Translations under genes and position numbers: made by a program
Notes under the pieces: model-generated
Seen by the model: the letters and a program-made list of their open reading frames with translations, nothing else
What the model was told of the DNA's origin: nothing
Database searches by the model: none
Shown: positions 10,001 through 16,737 of the stretch, one piece after another
Position numbering within the stretch: position 1 is the first letter of the stretch
Layout of the letters: every line of letters begins with the position of its first letter
Assembly: GCF_048266365.1 (NCBI RefSeq)
Contig: NZ_JBLWZP010000001.1
Span: 310,001-374,000 of the forward strand
Reading direction: 5' to 3'
DNA length: 64,000 nt
DNA from: Galbibacter sp048266365
Lineage (GTDB): Bacteria; Bacteroidota; Bacteroidia; Flavobacteriales; Flavobacteriaceae

Positions 10001-10170
10001 TCTATTGGGCAGGTTTTGTTTTGTCAGGAGATGATTCTCCCATCCATTTTTCAACGCCTTTTTGGAAGCAACCTACCTTTATCATTGGCTTGCCGGTATT
10101 GTTAATCATTCTAGTAGTTGTTGCTTATAATAGAAAAAAGAAAAAAGGCATCAAGGGTAAAGACAATTAA
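7024..10170 (+). CDS. TPR-CHAT protease with signal peptide and C-terminal membrane anchor
   Basis: The 1048-residue protein begins with a signal peptide (FLLAIFFCCILLSAQ). Residues about 100-560 are TPR-like helical repeats. Residues about 690-1000 are a CHAT domain (caspase HetF associated with TPRs), with the catalytic dyad visible as His869 in IHLATHTEL and Cys913 in VLSACNTGTG. Near the C-terminus is a membrane segment (FIIGLPVLLIILVVVAY) followed by a Lys/Arg-rich tail. This predicts a type I protein with the repeats and protease in the periplasm. The gene follows the anti-sigma gene by 45 bases. CHAT proteases are clan CD cysteine peptidases. Cleavage of the neighbouring anti-sigma is an attractive but untested idea. 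Confidence 0.85.
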   Translation: MDKITFLLAIFFCCILLSAQEPTTDVPLFEQGETYFYNKFHTGDPQAFKQADSVFTALKASGEFASTSEKIATELYLIRIGHSRGAEDDLKILTELIDTYNTEALDDKELYDMLLYYQQFLRFYVGEPGAKENILQIIDDQLKKAQPNYEIVAMAYDNLSRLSLKKDDYEAAEIAAAYGEKAITYYDKAGFKAMYVATIHFVGGCYHWMDKAELSLEYMEKAYGLLKTFEHPNAYRLSQLAFNIALINAGQFANKQKSIDYFKESIHYQIESRGETDFLVMLYSLLADVYFELKDIEQSEYYAEKGYLLANDVLKLESVYYRSLPSMSYSRIYAAKGDFENARRVIDKVVEESIAFFGEDNKFTVQAFNDKANVEIQAKNYDTAQVYLKRAVEAAENTGRVYSRLSAYENLVNFYLEREDYENAVTNAHIYYELDKQALEGDHMSTVNAQLLLADGYMGLKALDSAAGYIAGARGVLDAKNSDADGVIKLRSRSLEMLLYLNLYKEQQDSASLNKAYSHVAKLIDEVISGKAFYKHNESKLYYSESIVGSINTAMEVCHLKYHLSKDPSVINTIFKLMELNKSSVLLDGINDSSIKKELGVPDRIIEKQNSLEIKLADINKQIYTLGTTKEDTQAQQIELVNKRLAYIKGLDSITSVLEDDYPKYVQAIEFKQTEDLSFYQENTLADNQALVEYYINDTIIYRITVSKGKIAYDKIIAEKGWEQSVTKLRDQLIGHKEITSLSSELGTLLLPKLPSNITDIIFVLDRSLNQIPFEVLHYNEAPLVTSYNINYIGSLQLYEKQKEIGGQHGYNWVGFAPKYETASLFDNEKEVYSISEIVEGNPILGEEATKQKLIQLSDEASIIHLATHTELDKLNPMLNKILFSKDQASNELTTSEIYGLQLNADMAVLSACNTGTGVYRGDGVMSMSRAFTYAGTSSTVMSLWKVPDQQTSELMVLFYEYLKQGQTKSEALKNAKLSYLKNVKYQELAHPFYWAGFVLSGDDSPIHFSTPFWKQPTFIIGLPVLLIILVVVAYNRKKKKGIKGKDN

Positions 10171-10750
10171 CGAATAGCAGTCACGTTTTTTTAAGATATC
10201 GGTTACCAAAAACCACATCAGAAATTCTCCTAGCGGTTTATTTAAAAGTTATTTAACAAATAAATGATTGCCTATTTTCAAATCAGTGTACCTCAAAGTT
10301 ACCTTTGATTGTTTTATGCCCATAAGCACATGTACTAGAATTCCATCAGTTTATAGTTATAGCATATTTCAAAGTTGTTTGAATACCATTAGCTATAGGC
10401 AGGCGCATTATTGATACCTAACCATACCATTGACAAATCCTTCAATTTCTAACAATGGTATATCCTACAATCTGGGATAATCTGACATCACTTTTAGGAA
10501 AACCTGAGCATATTGTTTGTATGCCTAAATAGTATTAGTCCAAGCAAAGTCATACGCTCAGTCATTACCAATATCAATGCTTCGCTATCCATACCTTAAT
10601 AATGAAGAAACTAAGTAGTTTATTTCGCTATCCAGGAAATAATAATAGTTATCATTCTGATTTACAAAAATATCACTAATTTCATAACTGCACATTACGC
10701 AATACGAATATAGAGACGGTTTAGCGAAATTCTGTTTCGATAATTGTGTT
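10171..10750. other. 580-base stretch without a recognisable gene
   Basis: No ORF of convincing length or composition is present on either strand. The only repeat noticed is a short direct repeat of the decamer TTCGCTATCC near 10572 and 10624. The stretch may be decayed cassette or insertion-sequence DNA on the outer side of the cassette cluster that follows. Confidence 0.4.
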
Positions 10751-10785
10751 GTTGAGCGGAAATCCCTTCGGGCTTCCCGCTCAAC
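10751..10785. repeat. Hairpin with TTCG loop at the edge of the first attC-like site
   Basis: GTTGAGCGG at 10751 pairs with CCGCTCAAC ending at 10785, with more pairs inside and a TTCG tetraloop. The outer arms also fit integron core-site consensuses (GTTGAGC as GTTRRRY; GCTCAAC as RYYYAAC), and the right arm is the outer core of attC site A. It lacks a T-run, so I do not call it a terminator. Confidence 0.6.
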
Positions 10786-10885
10786 GTAGCCGGCGCTTGA
10801 CGGAGTCCAGCTCTACGGGACTGTCCTCTAACACGCGCTTGGCGCAATGCGCCCGAACCTGTGCCAAGCACCGGCTACGTTATGT
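10778..10885 (+). other. attC-like site A
   Basis: The left core GCTCAAC (10779-10785) fits RYYYAAC. The arm ACGTAGCCGGCGCTTG (10784-10799) pairs with CAAGCACCGGCTACGT (10865-10880) with a single mismatch, and the right core is GTTATGT from 10879. The central part is also foldable and is much more GC-rich than its surroundings. It opens the cassette that holds the serine hydrolase. Confidence 0.75.
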
Positions 10886-10953
10886 GCAAGCAATAAAAAC
10901 GAAACTGTAATAGGAATCCATTTTTGTGATTTTCAAGAAAAACAAAAGAACAA

Positions 10954-12210
10954 ATGAATAAATTAGCTTTACTATTAATCATCGGGATTTCATTTTCATC
11001 TTGTAATCAAAGCAAAAAACACACAGCCAATTCGATAAGTAAAAACCAAATTATATTAGATTCTTTGACAGCAGAATTGGATTCAATTCAAAGAAATGGA
11101 CAAATAAATGGATTTGCAGTTGCGATGGTCAGCCAAAATGGAGTGCTCTATGAAAAAGGCTTTGGACTAGCTAATATTGAGACCAAAGAAAAGTATACTG
11201 AAAACACAATACAACATATTGCTTCGGTTTCTAAAACACTAATTGGTATCGCTTTAATGAAAGCTAAAGAAATGGGGAAACTAAATTTAGACGACCCAAT
11301 TCAGGACTATTTACCCTTTAAGGTAATAAACCCATATTATCCTGATGAAACAATTACAATAAGACAATTAGCAACACATACTTCAAGTATTAATGATACC
11401 GAACAATATATGGAAAGAGCTTGGATTCTTACAAAAGACCAAGACTTAACAAATATAAGCACAGCTTATCCAGCTCAAAGATTGAATTCATCTGAATTTG
11501 ATGTTCCAATGGAAAAATATTTGAACGGCTATTTAGAAATAAATGGCCAATACTACCAAGATAATAATTACATTAAGTTCAAACCAGGAGAACGGTATAA
11601 CTATTCAAACATAGGTGCTACATTATGTGCATTAGTTATCGAAAAAGCGACAGGTCAAGCATTTGATTCATTTACCGAAGAACATATCTTAAAGCCTTTA
11701 GGTATGAATTCATCAGGTTGGTCACTAGAGGATGTGGATATAAAAAAACATTCGAGATTGTATAGAAATGACAATACGCTTTTACCCTTTTATACCGCTA
11801 TAACTTATCCTGACGGTATGTTGATTTCATCAAGTAACGATATGGCTAAATACCTAGCCGAATTAGTTAAAGGCTATTCTGGAGAAGGTACATTACTTTT
11901 AAAAGAAAGCTACAAGGAACTCTTTACAGAACAATTAGAAGAACATAACTTTGAATCAAGAAATGCAGGTAATCCCTACAATGGAGATTATAGCCCTGCT
12001 TTGTTCATTGGACATAGTGCATTGGGTTACATAGGACATTCAGGCGGAGATGCAGGAGTCGCAACTTGGATGTATTTTGACAAAGAGAAAAAAACGGGCA
12101 GATACATTGTAATTAACACAGATATGGGTAATGATAAACGAACCAAAGAATTAGAATATTATACGGTTTGGGATACAATGAATGAATATTTTGATAAGCT
12201 GAACCTATAA
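10954..12210 (+). CDS. Serine hydrolase, class C beta-lactamase-related lipoprotein (cassette 1)
   Basis: The 418-residue product has a lipobox (ISFSSCNQSKK), so it is an anchored periplasmic or surface protein. It shows the three motifs of the beta-lactamase/penicillin-binding-protein-like serine hydrolases: S-x-x-K as SVSK (Ser91, Lys94), Y-x-N as YSN (Tyr217) and a HSGGDAG element in place of KTG. Such proteins are often esterases or D-amino-acid peptidases, and few are true beta-lactamases. Resistance should not be assumed. It is the only gene of the first cassette, bounded by attC sites A and B, and is oriented like the other cassette genes. Confidence 0.85.
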   Translation: MNKLALLLIIGISFSSCNQSKKHTANSISKNQIILDSLTAELDSIQRNGQINGFAVAMVSQNGVLYEKGFGLANIETKEKYTENTIQHIASVSKTLIGIALMKAKEMGKLNLDDPIQDYLPFKVINPYYPDETITIRQLATHTSSINDTEQYMERAWILTKDQDLTNISTAYPAQRLNSSEFDVPMEKYLNGYLEINGQYYQDNNYIKFKPGERYNYSNIGATLCALVIEKATGQAFDSFTEEHILKPLGMNSSGWSLEDVDIKKHSRLYRNDNTLLPFYTAITYPDGMLISSSNDMAKYLAELVKGYSGEGTLLLKESYKELFTEQLEEHNFESRNAGNPYNGDYSPALFIGHSALGYIGHSGGDAGVATWMYFDKEKKTGRYIVINTDMGNDKRTKELEYYTVWDTMNEYFDKLNL

Positions 12211-12218
12211 ATAGCCAG

Positions 12219-12352
12219 CACATAACAAAGGCTATAAGCAATTGGGGTCTAGATGCTTAATTTAAATCATAATGATAAAATAAAGGACAGTGATAAATTA
12301 AAAGGTTTGGGGTTTAAAATCCCTAACTGCTCATAGCCACGACCGTTATGGG
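12219..12352 (+). other. attC-like site B
   Basis: The left core is ACATAAC (near 12220-12226). The arm GGCTATAAGCAATTGGGG starting at 12230 pairs with CCCTAACTGCTCATAGCC ending at 12338, allowing G-T pairs and few mismatches. The right core is GTTATGG from 12345. The long AT-rich centre would form the variable hairpin end. The site closes the serine-hydrolase cassette. Confidence 0.8.
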
Positions 12353-12398
12353 TAATGGTATAAACACATCTACGAAATAAAACCAAAATCAACGAAAT

Positions 12399-12950
12399 AT
12401 GGATAAAGCAACACAAACAATGATTGAAAACCTGCACAAGAACACAGGTAAAACATTGGCACAGTGGATTGATATTGTTAAAGCACAAAATTTCGCAAAA
12501 CACGGAGAAATTGTAAAGTACCTGAAAGAGCAACACAAATTTACTCATGGATTTGCCAATCTTGTTGCACACAAAGCAAAAGAAACTGATGCTGGTTCTG
12601 TAAAAAACCAAGACGACTTGATAACGAAACAATACAAAGGCAAAGAACATTTCAAACCCATTTACGACAAACTCATTTCTGAAATCCAGAGTTTTGGAAA
12701 TGACATTGAAATAGCGCCCAAAAACGCGTATGTAAGTTTAAGGCGAAAAAAGCAGTTTGCAACTTTAAATCCCGCAACAAAAAACCGTTTTGAAATAGGG
12801 ATTAACCTCAAAGGGCAAGAACCCAAAGGAAAGTTAGAACCCGAAAAACCAAATGCAATGTGTTCGCATAAAATGAACTTGACTAACATAAAAGACATCG
12901 ACAAAGAAGTAATTGATTGGATTAAAACCGCATACGAAAACGCAGGATAA
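12399..12950 (+). CDS. DUF4287/DUF5655 domain protein (cassette 2, first gene)
   Basis: The 183-residue protein has an N-terminal DUF4287 module (residues 1-65; TGKTLAQWIDIVK, then KHGEIVKYLKEQHKFTHGFA) and a C-terminal DUF5655 module (about 85-180; YDKLISEIQSFG, then VSLRRKKQFATLNP). Both domains are uncharacterised and common in mobile cassettes. No membrane segment or signal is seen, so it should be cytoplasmic. Its stop TAA is directly followed by the ATG of the VOC gene, so the two share one cassette and probably one transcript. Confidence 0.8.
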   Translation: MDKATQTMIENLHKNTGKTLAQWIDIVKAQNFAKHGEIVKYLKEQHKFTHGFANLVAHKAKETDAGSVKNQDDLITKQYKGKEHFKPIYDKLISEIQSFGNDIEIAPKNAYVSLRRKKQFATLNPATKNRFEIGINLKGQEPKGKLEPEKPNAMCSHKMNLTNIKDIDKEVIDWIKTAYENAG

Positions 12951-13364
12951 ATGAAAAAAGTAACAGGCATAGGGGGGATTTTTTTTAAATGTAAGAACCC
13001 CGAAAAAATGAAAGATTGGTACAGAAACCATTTAGGATTTGACACTGATAAATGGGGAACTAATTTTGAATGGCGACAAGGTTCGGATTCCACAAAAAAG
13101 GGTTTTACCCAATGGAGTCCATCCGCAGAAAACACATCTCATTTTGAGCCGTCCCAAAAAGAATTTATGATTAATTATAGGGTAGAAAATCTTGAACGGC
13201 TTATTGAGGAATTGAAAAAACAAGGAGTGACCATAGTTGATAAAATAGAAACTTTTGATTATGGAAAATTTGCCCACATCATAGACATAGAGGGGAATAA
13301 GATAGAACTGTGGGAACCAAATGACATTGAGTATGATAAAATCGTTGAAGGACGTACAAAATAA
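12951..13364 (+). CDS. VOC/glyoxalase superfamily protein (cassette 2, second gene)
   Basis: The 137-residue product has the vicinal-oxygen-chelate fold signature: an N-terminal GIGGIFFKCKNPEKMKDWY strand-helix and a C-terminal HIIDIEGNKIELWEP containing the usual metal-ligand Glu. Members include glyoxalases, dioxygenases and antibiotic-binding proteins. The substrate cannot be told from sequence. It starts immediately after the stop of the DUF4287/5655 gene and is followed within ten bases by attC site C. Confidence 0.85.
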   Translation: MKKVTGIGGIFFKCKNPEKMKDWYRNHLGFDTDKWGTNFEWRQGSDSTKKGFTQWSPSAENTSHFEPSQKEFMINYRVENLERLIEELKKQGVTIVDKIETFDYGKFAHIIDIEGNKIELWEPNDIEYDKIVEGRTK

Positions 13365-13371
13365 CCACTAC

Positions 13372-13505
13372 CCAAAACAGCGGCTATGCGTAATGCGGGT
13401 TTTGGTGCTAAAATTGAAAACAAATGAATATTAACAAACATATCGGTAGGCGGACATTAAAGTGCTTTGAAATCCCGCACTGGCCATAGCCGAGACCGTT
13501 AGCAG
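13372..13505 (+). other. attC-like site C
   Basis: The arm CGGCTATGCGTAATGCGGG (13381 on) pairs with CCCGCACTGGCCATAGCCG ending near 13492, with three to four mismatches. The right core is GTTAGCA from 13498, preceded by GAGACC much as site B has ACGACC. It closes the two-gene cassette. Confidence 0.8.
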
Positions 13506-13577
13506 AAACCAATGACGACAGTTCGCTGAATGACCAGAGAATAAAGATAACTTTTGACAATAAACAATTAAAATAAA

Positions 13578-14360
13578 ATGAAAAACAAATCAATCATTAT
13601 CACAGGTGCCGGGATGGGACTTGGATTAGCAGCAGCAAAGGAATTAGCTTCAAAAGGTGCAAACCTTGTGTTGGTTGACTACAACGAAAAAGCGTTAGTG
13701 GACGCAAAATCAGAACTAAACAAAGAGTTTCCTGATGTAAAAACAATCACCGTTGTGGCGGATGTTTCAAATGAGGAAGCCGTTAAAAATTATGTTGATG
13801 AAACAGTAAAGGCATTTGGCAGAATTGACGGACTCTACAACAACGCAGGCATTGAGGGAAAACAGGAAAGCATTACCGAATATGATATAGATGTTTTCAA
13901 AAAGGTAATTGACATCAACTTGATGGGAGTTTACTACGGTTTACGCTATGTAATTCCAGTGATGCAAAAACAAAAGTTTGGTCGTATTGTGAATGCGGCA
14001 TCTGTTGGTGGCATTCGTGGAGTTTTAAACCAAATGCCTTATGTGGCGAGCAAACACGCTGTCTCGGGTATGACAAAAAATGCCGCTTTGGAATATGGCA
14101 GAGACGGAATCCTAACTAATGCAATAGCACCCGGAGCAATTCTGACTCCAATGGTTGCAGAAGCATTCAAACAAGTAAATCCTGACAATCCGAAAGTAGC
14201 GGAAACAGAATATGCACAACGCAACCCTACAAAACGATTGGGACAGCCACGTGATGTAGCCAAATTAGTTGCATTCCTTTTGAGTGAAGACAACGGCTAT
14301 GTAAGCGGACAAACCATTGCTATTGATGGAGGCGAATCAAACATTTATGGTAACTCATAA
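13578..14360 (+). CDS. Short-chain dehydrogenase/reductase (cassette 3)
   Basis: The 260-residue product is a classical SDR. It has the nucleotide-binding TGAGMGLG at residues about 9-16, DVSNEE for the adenine-binding Asp, NNAG near residue 88, the catalytic Ser in NAASVGGIRG and the Tyr-x3-Lys pair in YVASKHAVSG, plus a C-terminal GGxxxI-like DGGESN. Asp after the second beta strand (VLVDYNEKA) suggests NAD preference. The substrate is unknown. It is the only gene of its cassette and is flanked by attC sites C and D. Confidence 0.9.
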   Translation: MKNKSIIITGAGMGLGLAAAKELASKGANLVLVDYNEKALVDAKSELNKEFPDVKTITVVADVSNEEAVKNYVDETVKAFGRIDGLYNNAGIEGKQESITEYDIDVFKKVIDINLMGVYYGLRYVIPVMQKQKFGRIVNAASVGGIRGVLNQMPYVASKHAVSGMTKNAALEYGRDGILTNAIAPGAILTPMVAEAFKQVNPDNPKVAETEYAQRNPTKRLGQPRDVAKLVAFLLSEDNGYVSGQTIAIDGGESNIYGNS

Positions 14361-14375
14361 TTCAATTTTGGCAGC

Positions 14376-14470
14376 CGCTAACACGGGCTTTGCAAAAGTG
14401 GCTCTTTAGTACTCCGCATAAACATTTGTGGTGAAAATCGCCACCTTCGCCAAGCCCCAAACCATTAGAT
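14376..14470 (+). other. attC-like site D (decayed core)
   Basis: The left core is CGCTAAC (14376-14382). The arm GGGCTTTGCAAAAGTGGC (14385-14402) pairs with GCCACCTTCGCCAAGCCC (near 14440-14457) with G-T pairs. The right core reads ATTAGAT from 14464 instead of GTTAGAT, so the cleavage G has become A and the site may no longer recombine well. Confidence 0.7.
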
Positions 14471-14497
14471 ACAATTTAAAACAAACAAAAAGCGGTT

Positions 14498-14965
14498 ATG
14501 AAAACACGTCTAAAAATATTAGCTTCTTTTTTCCTAGTTCTTTTGGCAACAAATCAAATTGTTGCACAGGAGGCCACAGAAGCACATCAGGATTCGTTGG
14601 AAACAATTGTTAAGAAATATTATGATTTAAATCTTAAAATATTTCAAGCAAATTCGAAAGTAGAAGATATCGACAACATCTTTGAACTTTTTTCGGACGA
14701 CTTTACATATGTTCATCCAAAATATGGCGGAACGTACACCAGAGAGGAATTGTATAACGGATACGTTCGAAATCAAAAAAATGGAGGGTATGATGGAAAA
14801 GTCACGGATATTAAAATACTAAATAAAATTGTCGGATTGAACGCTGTGGTGACGCAAAAATGTTTTGTGGAAAGGAAAGATGGTACAATTAAAGATGGAG
14901 AACCGCAGATGACCCTTTTTGAATTTAGGAAGGGAAAAATTTCTCGAATTTTTGAATATTGGTAG
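14498..14965 (+). CDS. Secreted NTF2-like/SnoaL-type protein (cassette 4)
   Basis: The 155-residue protein has a signal peptide (ILASFFLVLLATNQIVAQ) and a single NTF2-like domain: a helical start (LETIVKKYYDLNLKIF), FELFSDDFTYVHPKYGGTY, and a final sheet with FEFRKGKISRIFEYW. Such domains act as small-molecule enzymes or binding modules, and the role here is unknown. It follows attC site D, as a cassette gene should, but no attC follows it, so this is either a truncated last cassette or chromosomal DNA. Confidence 0.75.
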   Translation: MKTRLKILASFFLVLLATNQIVAQEATEAHQDSLETIVKKYYDLNLKIFQANSKVEDIDNIFELFSDDFTYVHPKYGGTYTREELYNGYVRNQKNGGYDGKVTDIKILNKIVGLNAVVTQKCFVERKDGTIKDGEPQMTLFEFRKGKISRIFEYW

Positions 14966-15108
14966 CGGGAAAAAACTGCACCTAAGAAAACATGGTGCGG
15001 ATACCATTGCATTATCTACAGATCCCTTCTATTTTTCCAATTTAATGTGCTGAACTGTTAACTAGAGAAGATGTGGCTGTGAAAGATTCAATTCACCTAT
15101 TAAATAGT

Positions 15109-15134
15109 AAAAGAGCCGCCCATGGGCAGCTCTT
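15109..15134 (-). terminator. Intrinsic terminator of barrel gene copy 1
   Basis: On the minus strand AAGAGC and GCTCTT pair around CCCATGGG and are followed by TTTTACTATTT. It lies about 57 bases past the stop of the minus-strand barrel gene. A nearly identical terminator follows the second barrel gene. Confidence 0.75.
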
Positions 15135-15190
15135 AATCAAATGTCATATACTTACCAGCCAATGGGCTTTGTTAAGACATTTTAATATCT

Positions 15191-15772
15191 TTAGAATTTG
15201 TATGACAATCCTAAAATAATTTGAGATGGTCTTGTGTCGATTCTACGTTCAACGGCATCATTACCAACAAACTTAGCTTCATTTTCGCTAAAGCCTCTTT
15301 CGTAACGAATATCAAGACCCAACTCTTCGGAAAGGTTTACACCTGCTCCAATTTGAAAACCAATTGTAAAGTCGTTTTTAACATCTTCTAGTTTCACATG
15401 TTCAAGCTCTGTATCTAGAATGTATTGTAATGCAGGTCCGGCAAAAATATGTACCGGTTCAAGAATGTTTAGACCAACTAAAAGCGGCATATCCAGTTTA
15501 TTCATCTTAAAATCATCGTCGCCATACTTAGAATTAAGTCGAGTATAGATGAGCTCCGGTCTTAAGTATAGTGTACCAAAGTCCATTTTTCCAAAGGCTC
15601 CAATATGAAATCCTAGTTTTGAACTAGAATCCGAATTTAGATTTCCGATGCTCTGGGTGAGGTCTCCCGTTGCTCCAAAGTTAAGACCACCCTTAACTCC
15701 AAGACCGGTTCCTGTCTGTGCATACGTTGTTACTCCTGCCAAAAGGCAGATGATTATAATTGCTTTTTTCAT
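15191..15772 (-). CDS. PorT-like outer-membrane beta-barrel protein (copy 1)
   Basis: The 193-residue product has a signal peptide (AIIIICLLAGVTTYAQ) and the features of Bacteroidota outer-membrane beta-barrel proteins: GLGVKGGLNFG near the N-terminus, the turn LYLRPELIYT and a final strand SQIILGLSYKF ending in Phe, the usual BAM recognition residue. It is paralogous to the next gene, with the same length and the same HIFAGPALQYILDTELE phrase. Each copy has its own terminator, so they are separately transcribed duplicates rather than one operon. Function unknown. Confidence 0.85.
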   Translation of the reverse strand: MKKAIIIICLLAGVTTYAQTGTGLGVKGGLNFGATGDLTQSIGNLNSDSSSKLGFHIGAFGKMDFGTLYLRPELIYTRLNSKYGDDDFKMNKLDMPLLVGLNILEPVHIFAGPALQYILDTELEHVKLEDVKNDFTIGFQIGAGVNLSEELGLDIRYERGFSENEAKFVGNDAVERRIDTRPSQIILGLSYKF

Positions 15773-16094
15773 GAAATAGTTATTTTATTACAGTGTTTTA
15801 CTACTTAACTGATTTTTCCTACATTTATTTCATTTCTATTCCCTTTTTCTGCATTTTAACGATTAACGATTTCTCAGGTTACGGCTCTTTTAATTTCATT
15901 TTAAAGGTGGTATAATTTCGATTGTTTATGGTTTTTTGTTGACTCCGGCAGAAGACCCGGGTATTTGAGACGTGTTGAATCACTTAATCGCTATGATAAT
16001 TATTTAAAACAAAAAGGGCCGCCATGTGGCAGCCCTTAATCTTATATTGATGGTAACAATTCAGCTTATTGGCCTTGTTGTCAGCATACTATTT
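15773..16094. other. Intergenic stretch between the two barrel genes
   Basis: It holds the upstream region of barrel copy 1 and, at its far end, the terminator of copy 2. I see no further gene. AT-rich runs near 15780-15860 could carry the copy 1 promoter, but no clean TANNTTTG box stood out on the minus strand. Confidence 0.4.
16009..16037 (-). terminator. Intrinsic terminator of barrel gene copy 2
   Basis: On the minus strand AAGGGC and GCCCTT form the stem around a CCACATGG-type centre, followed by TTTTTGTTTT. It is 58 bases past the stop of the second barrel gene and resembles the terminator of copy 1. Confidence 0.8.
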
Positions 16095-16688
16095 TTAGAA
16101 TTTATATGACAATCCCAAAATAAGTTGAGAAGGTCTGGTGTCAACTCTACCTTGGAATTCTTCGTTACTAGAAAACTCCGCTTCATTATCGCTAAATCCT
16201 CTTTCGAACCTAAGGTCAACTCCTAATTGATCAGAGAGGTTTACACCGGCTCCAATGTTAAGACCTACTGTAAAGTCATTTTTAACATCTTCCAATTCAA
16301 TATTTTCCAATTCTGTATCCAGGATATATTGTAAAGAAGGTCCCGCAAAGATATGTAATGGGCCTAGAATGTTAAGACCAACAAGAAGTGGCATATCTAG
16401 TTTGCTCATTTCAAATTTATTGGTACCTGTATCATAATCGTATTCTGAGTTGAGCTTAGTATATACCAATTCAGGTCTGAAATAAAGTGTTCCAAAGTCC
16501 ATTTTACCAAATACACCTAAGTGGAAGCCTACTTTAGAATCTGAACCGATGTTGCCTAGGTTTTCACGGATTGAGGCGTCACCATTGGCTCCAAAGTTAA
16601 GTCCACCCTTAAGTCCGATACCTGAACCTGATTGTGCGTAGGTTACTGCTCCTGCCAATAGGCAGATCATTAAAATTGCTTTTTTCAT
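16095..16688 (-). CDS. PorT-like outer-membrane beta-barrel protein (copy 2)
   Basis: The 197-residue paralogue of the preceding barrel protein has a signal peptide (AILMICLLAGAVTYAQ), the GIGLKGGLNFG start, LYFRPELVYT, and a C-terminal strand QLILGLSYKF. Most differences from copy 1 fall in the two predicted outer loops (residues about 40-55 and 80-95), as expected for exposed segments under divergent selection. The partner or ligand is unknown. Confidence 0.85.
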   Translation of the reverse strand: MKKAILMICLLAGAVTYAQSGSGIGLKGGLNFGANGDASIRENLGNIGSDSKVGFHLGVFGKMDFGTLYFRPELVYTKLNSEYDYDTGTNKFEMSKLDMPLLVGLNILGPLHIFAGPSLQYILDTELENIELEDVKNDFTVGLNIGAGVNLSDQLGVDLRFERGFSDNEAEFSSNEEFQGRVDTRPSQLILGLSYKF

Positions 16689-16737
16689 AATAAAGTTATT
16701 TTACGGTCTATTGCTATTAAACTGTTTTTATTGAGGT

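Larger units (their letters stand above)
10778..14965 (+). mobile_element. Integron gene-cassette cluster without integrase (CALIN)
   Basis: Five plus-strand genes of unrelated families are separated by four imperfect palindromes of 90-135 bases. Each has paired inner arms and ends in a GTTA-type core (GTTATGTG 10879, GTTATGGG 12345, GTTAGCAG 13498 and a decayed ATTAGATA 14464). That is the structure of attC recombination sites, and the genes (serine hydrolase, DUF4287/5655, VOC, SDR, NTF2-like) are typical cassette cargo. No tyrosine-recombinase IntI gene is in the window. The last gene has no attC after it, and no gene precedes the first attC, so both edges look eroded. Confidence 0.75.

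Noticed and set aside
7024..10170. Part of a CRISPR type III-E (Craspase) system
   Set aside because: No gRAMP effector, Csx30/31, cas1 or CRISPR repeats are present, and the CHAT protein has a signal peptide and membrane anchor.
10751..10785. Intrinsic terminator after the CHAT gene
   Set aside because: The hairpin is strong but has no T-run, lies 580 bases past the CHAT stop and overlaps the attC core.
10954..12210. Antibiotic-resistance beta-lactamase
   Set aside because: The SxxK and YxN motifs define only the broad serine-hydrolase superfamily; the KTG position reads HSGG, as in many esterases and peptidases.
12267..12650. 127-codon minus-strand frame opposite the DUF4287/5655 gene
   Set aside because: It lies across attC site B and antisense to a well-supported gene; the Phe/Cys-rich sequence is typical of a shadow frame.
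12662..13135. 157-codon minus-strand frame opposite DUF5655 and VOC genes
   Set aside because: Antisense to two recognised domains, with no homology of its own.
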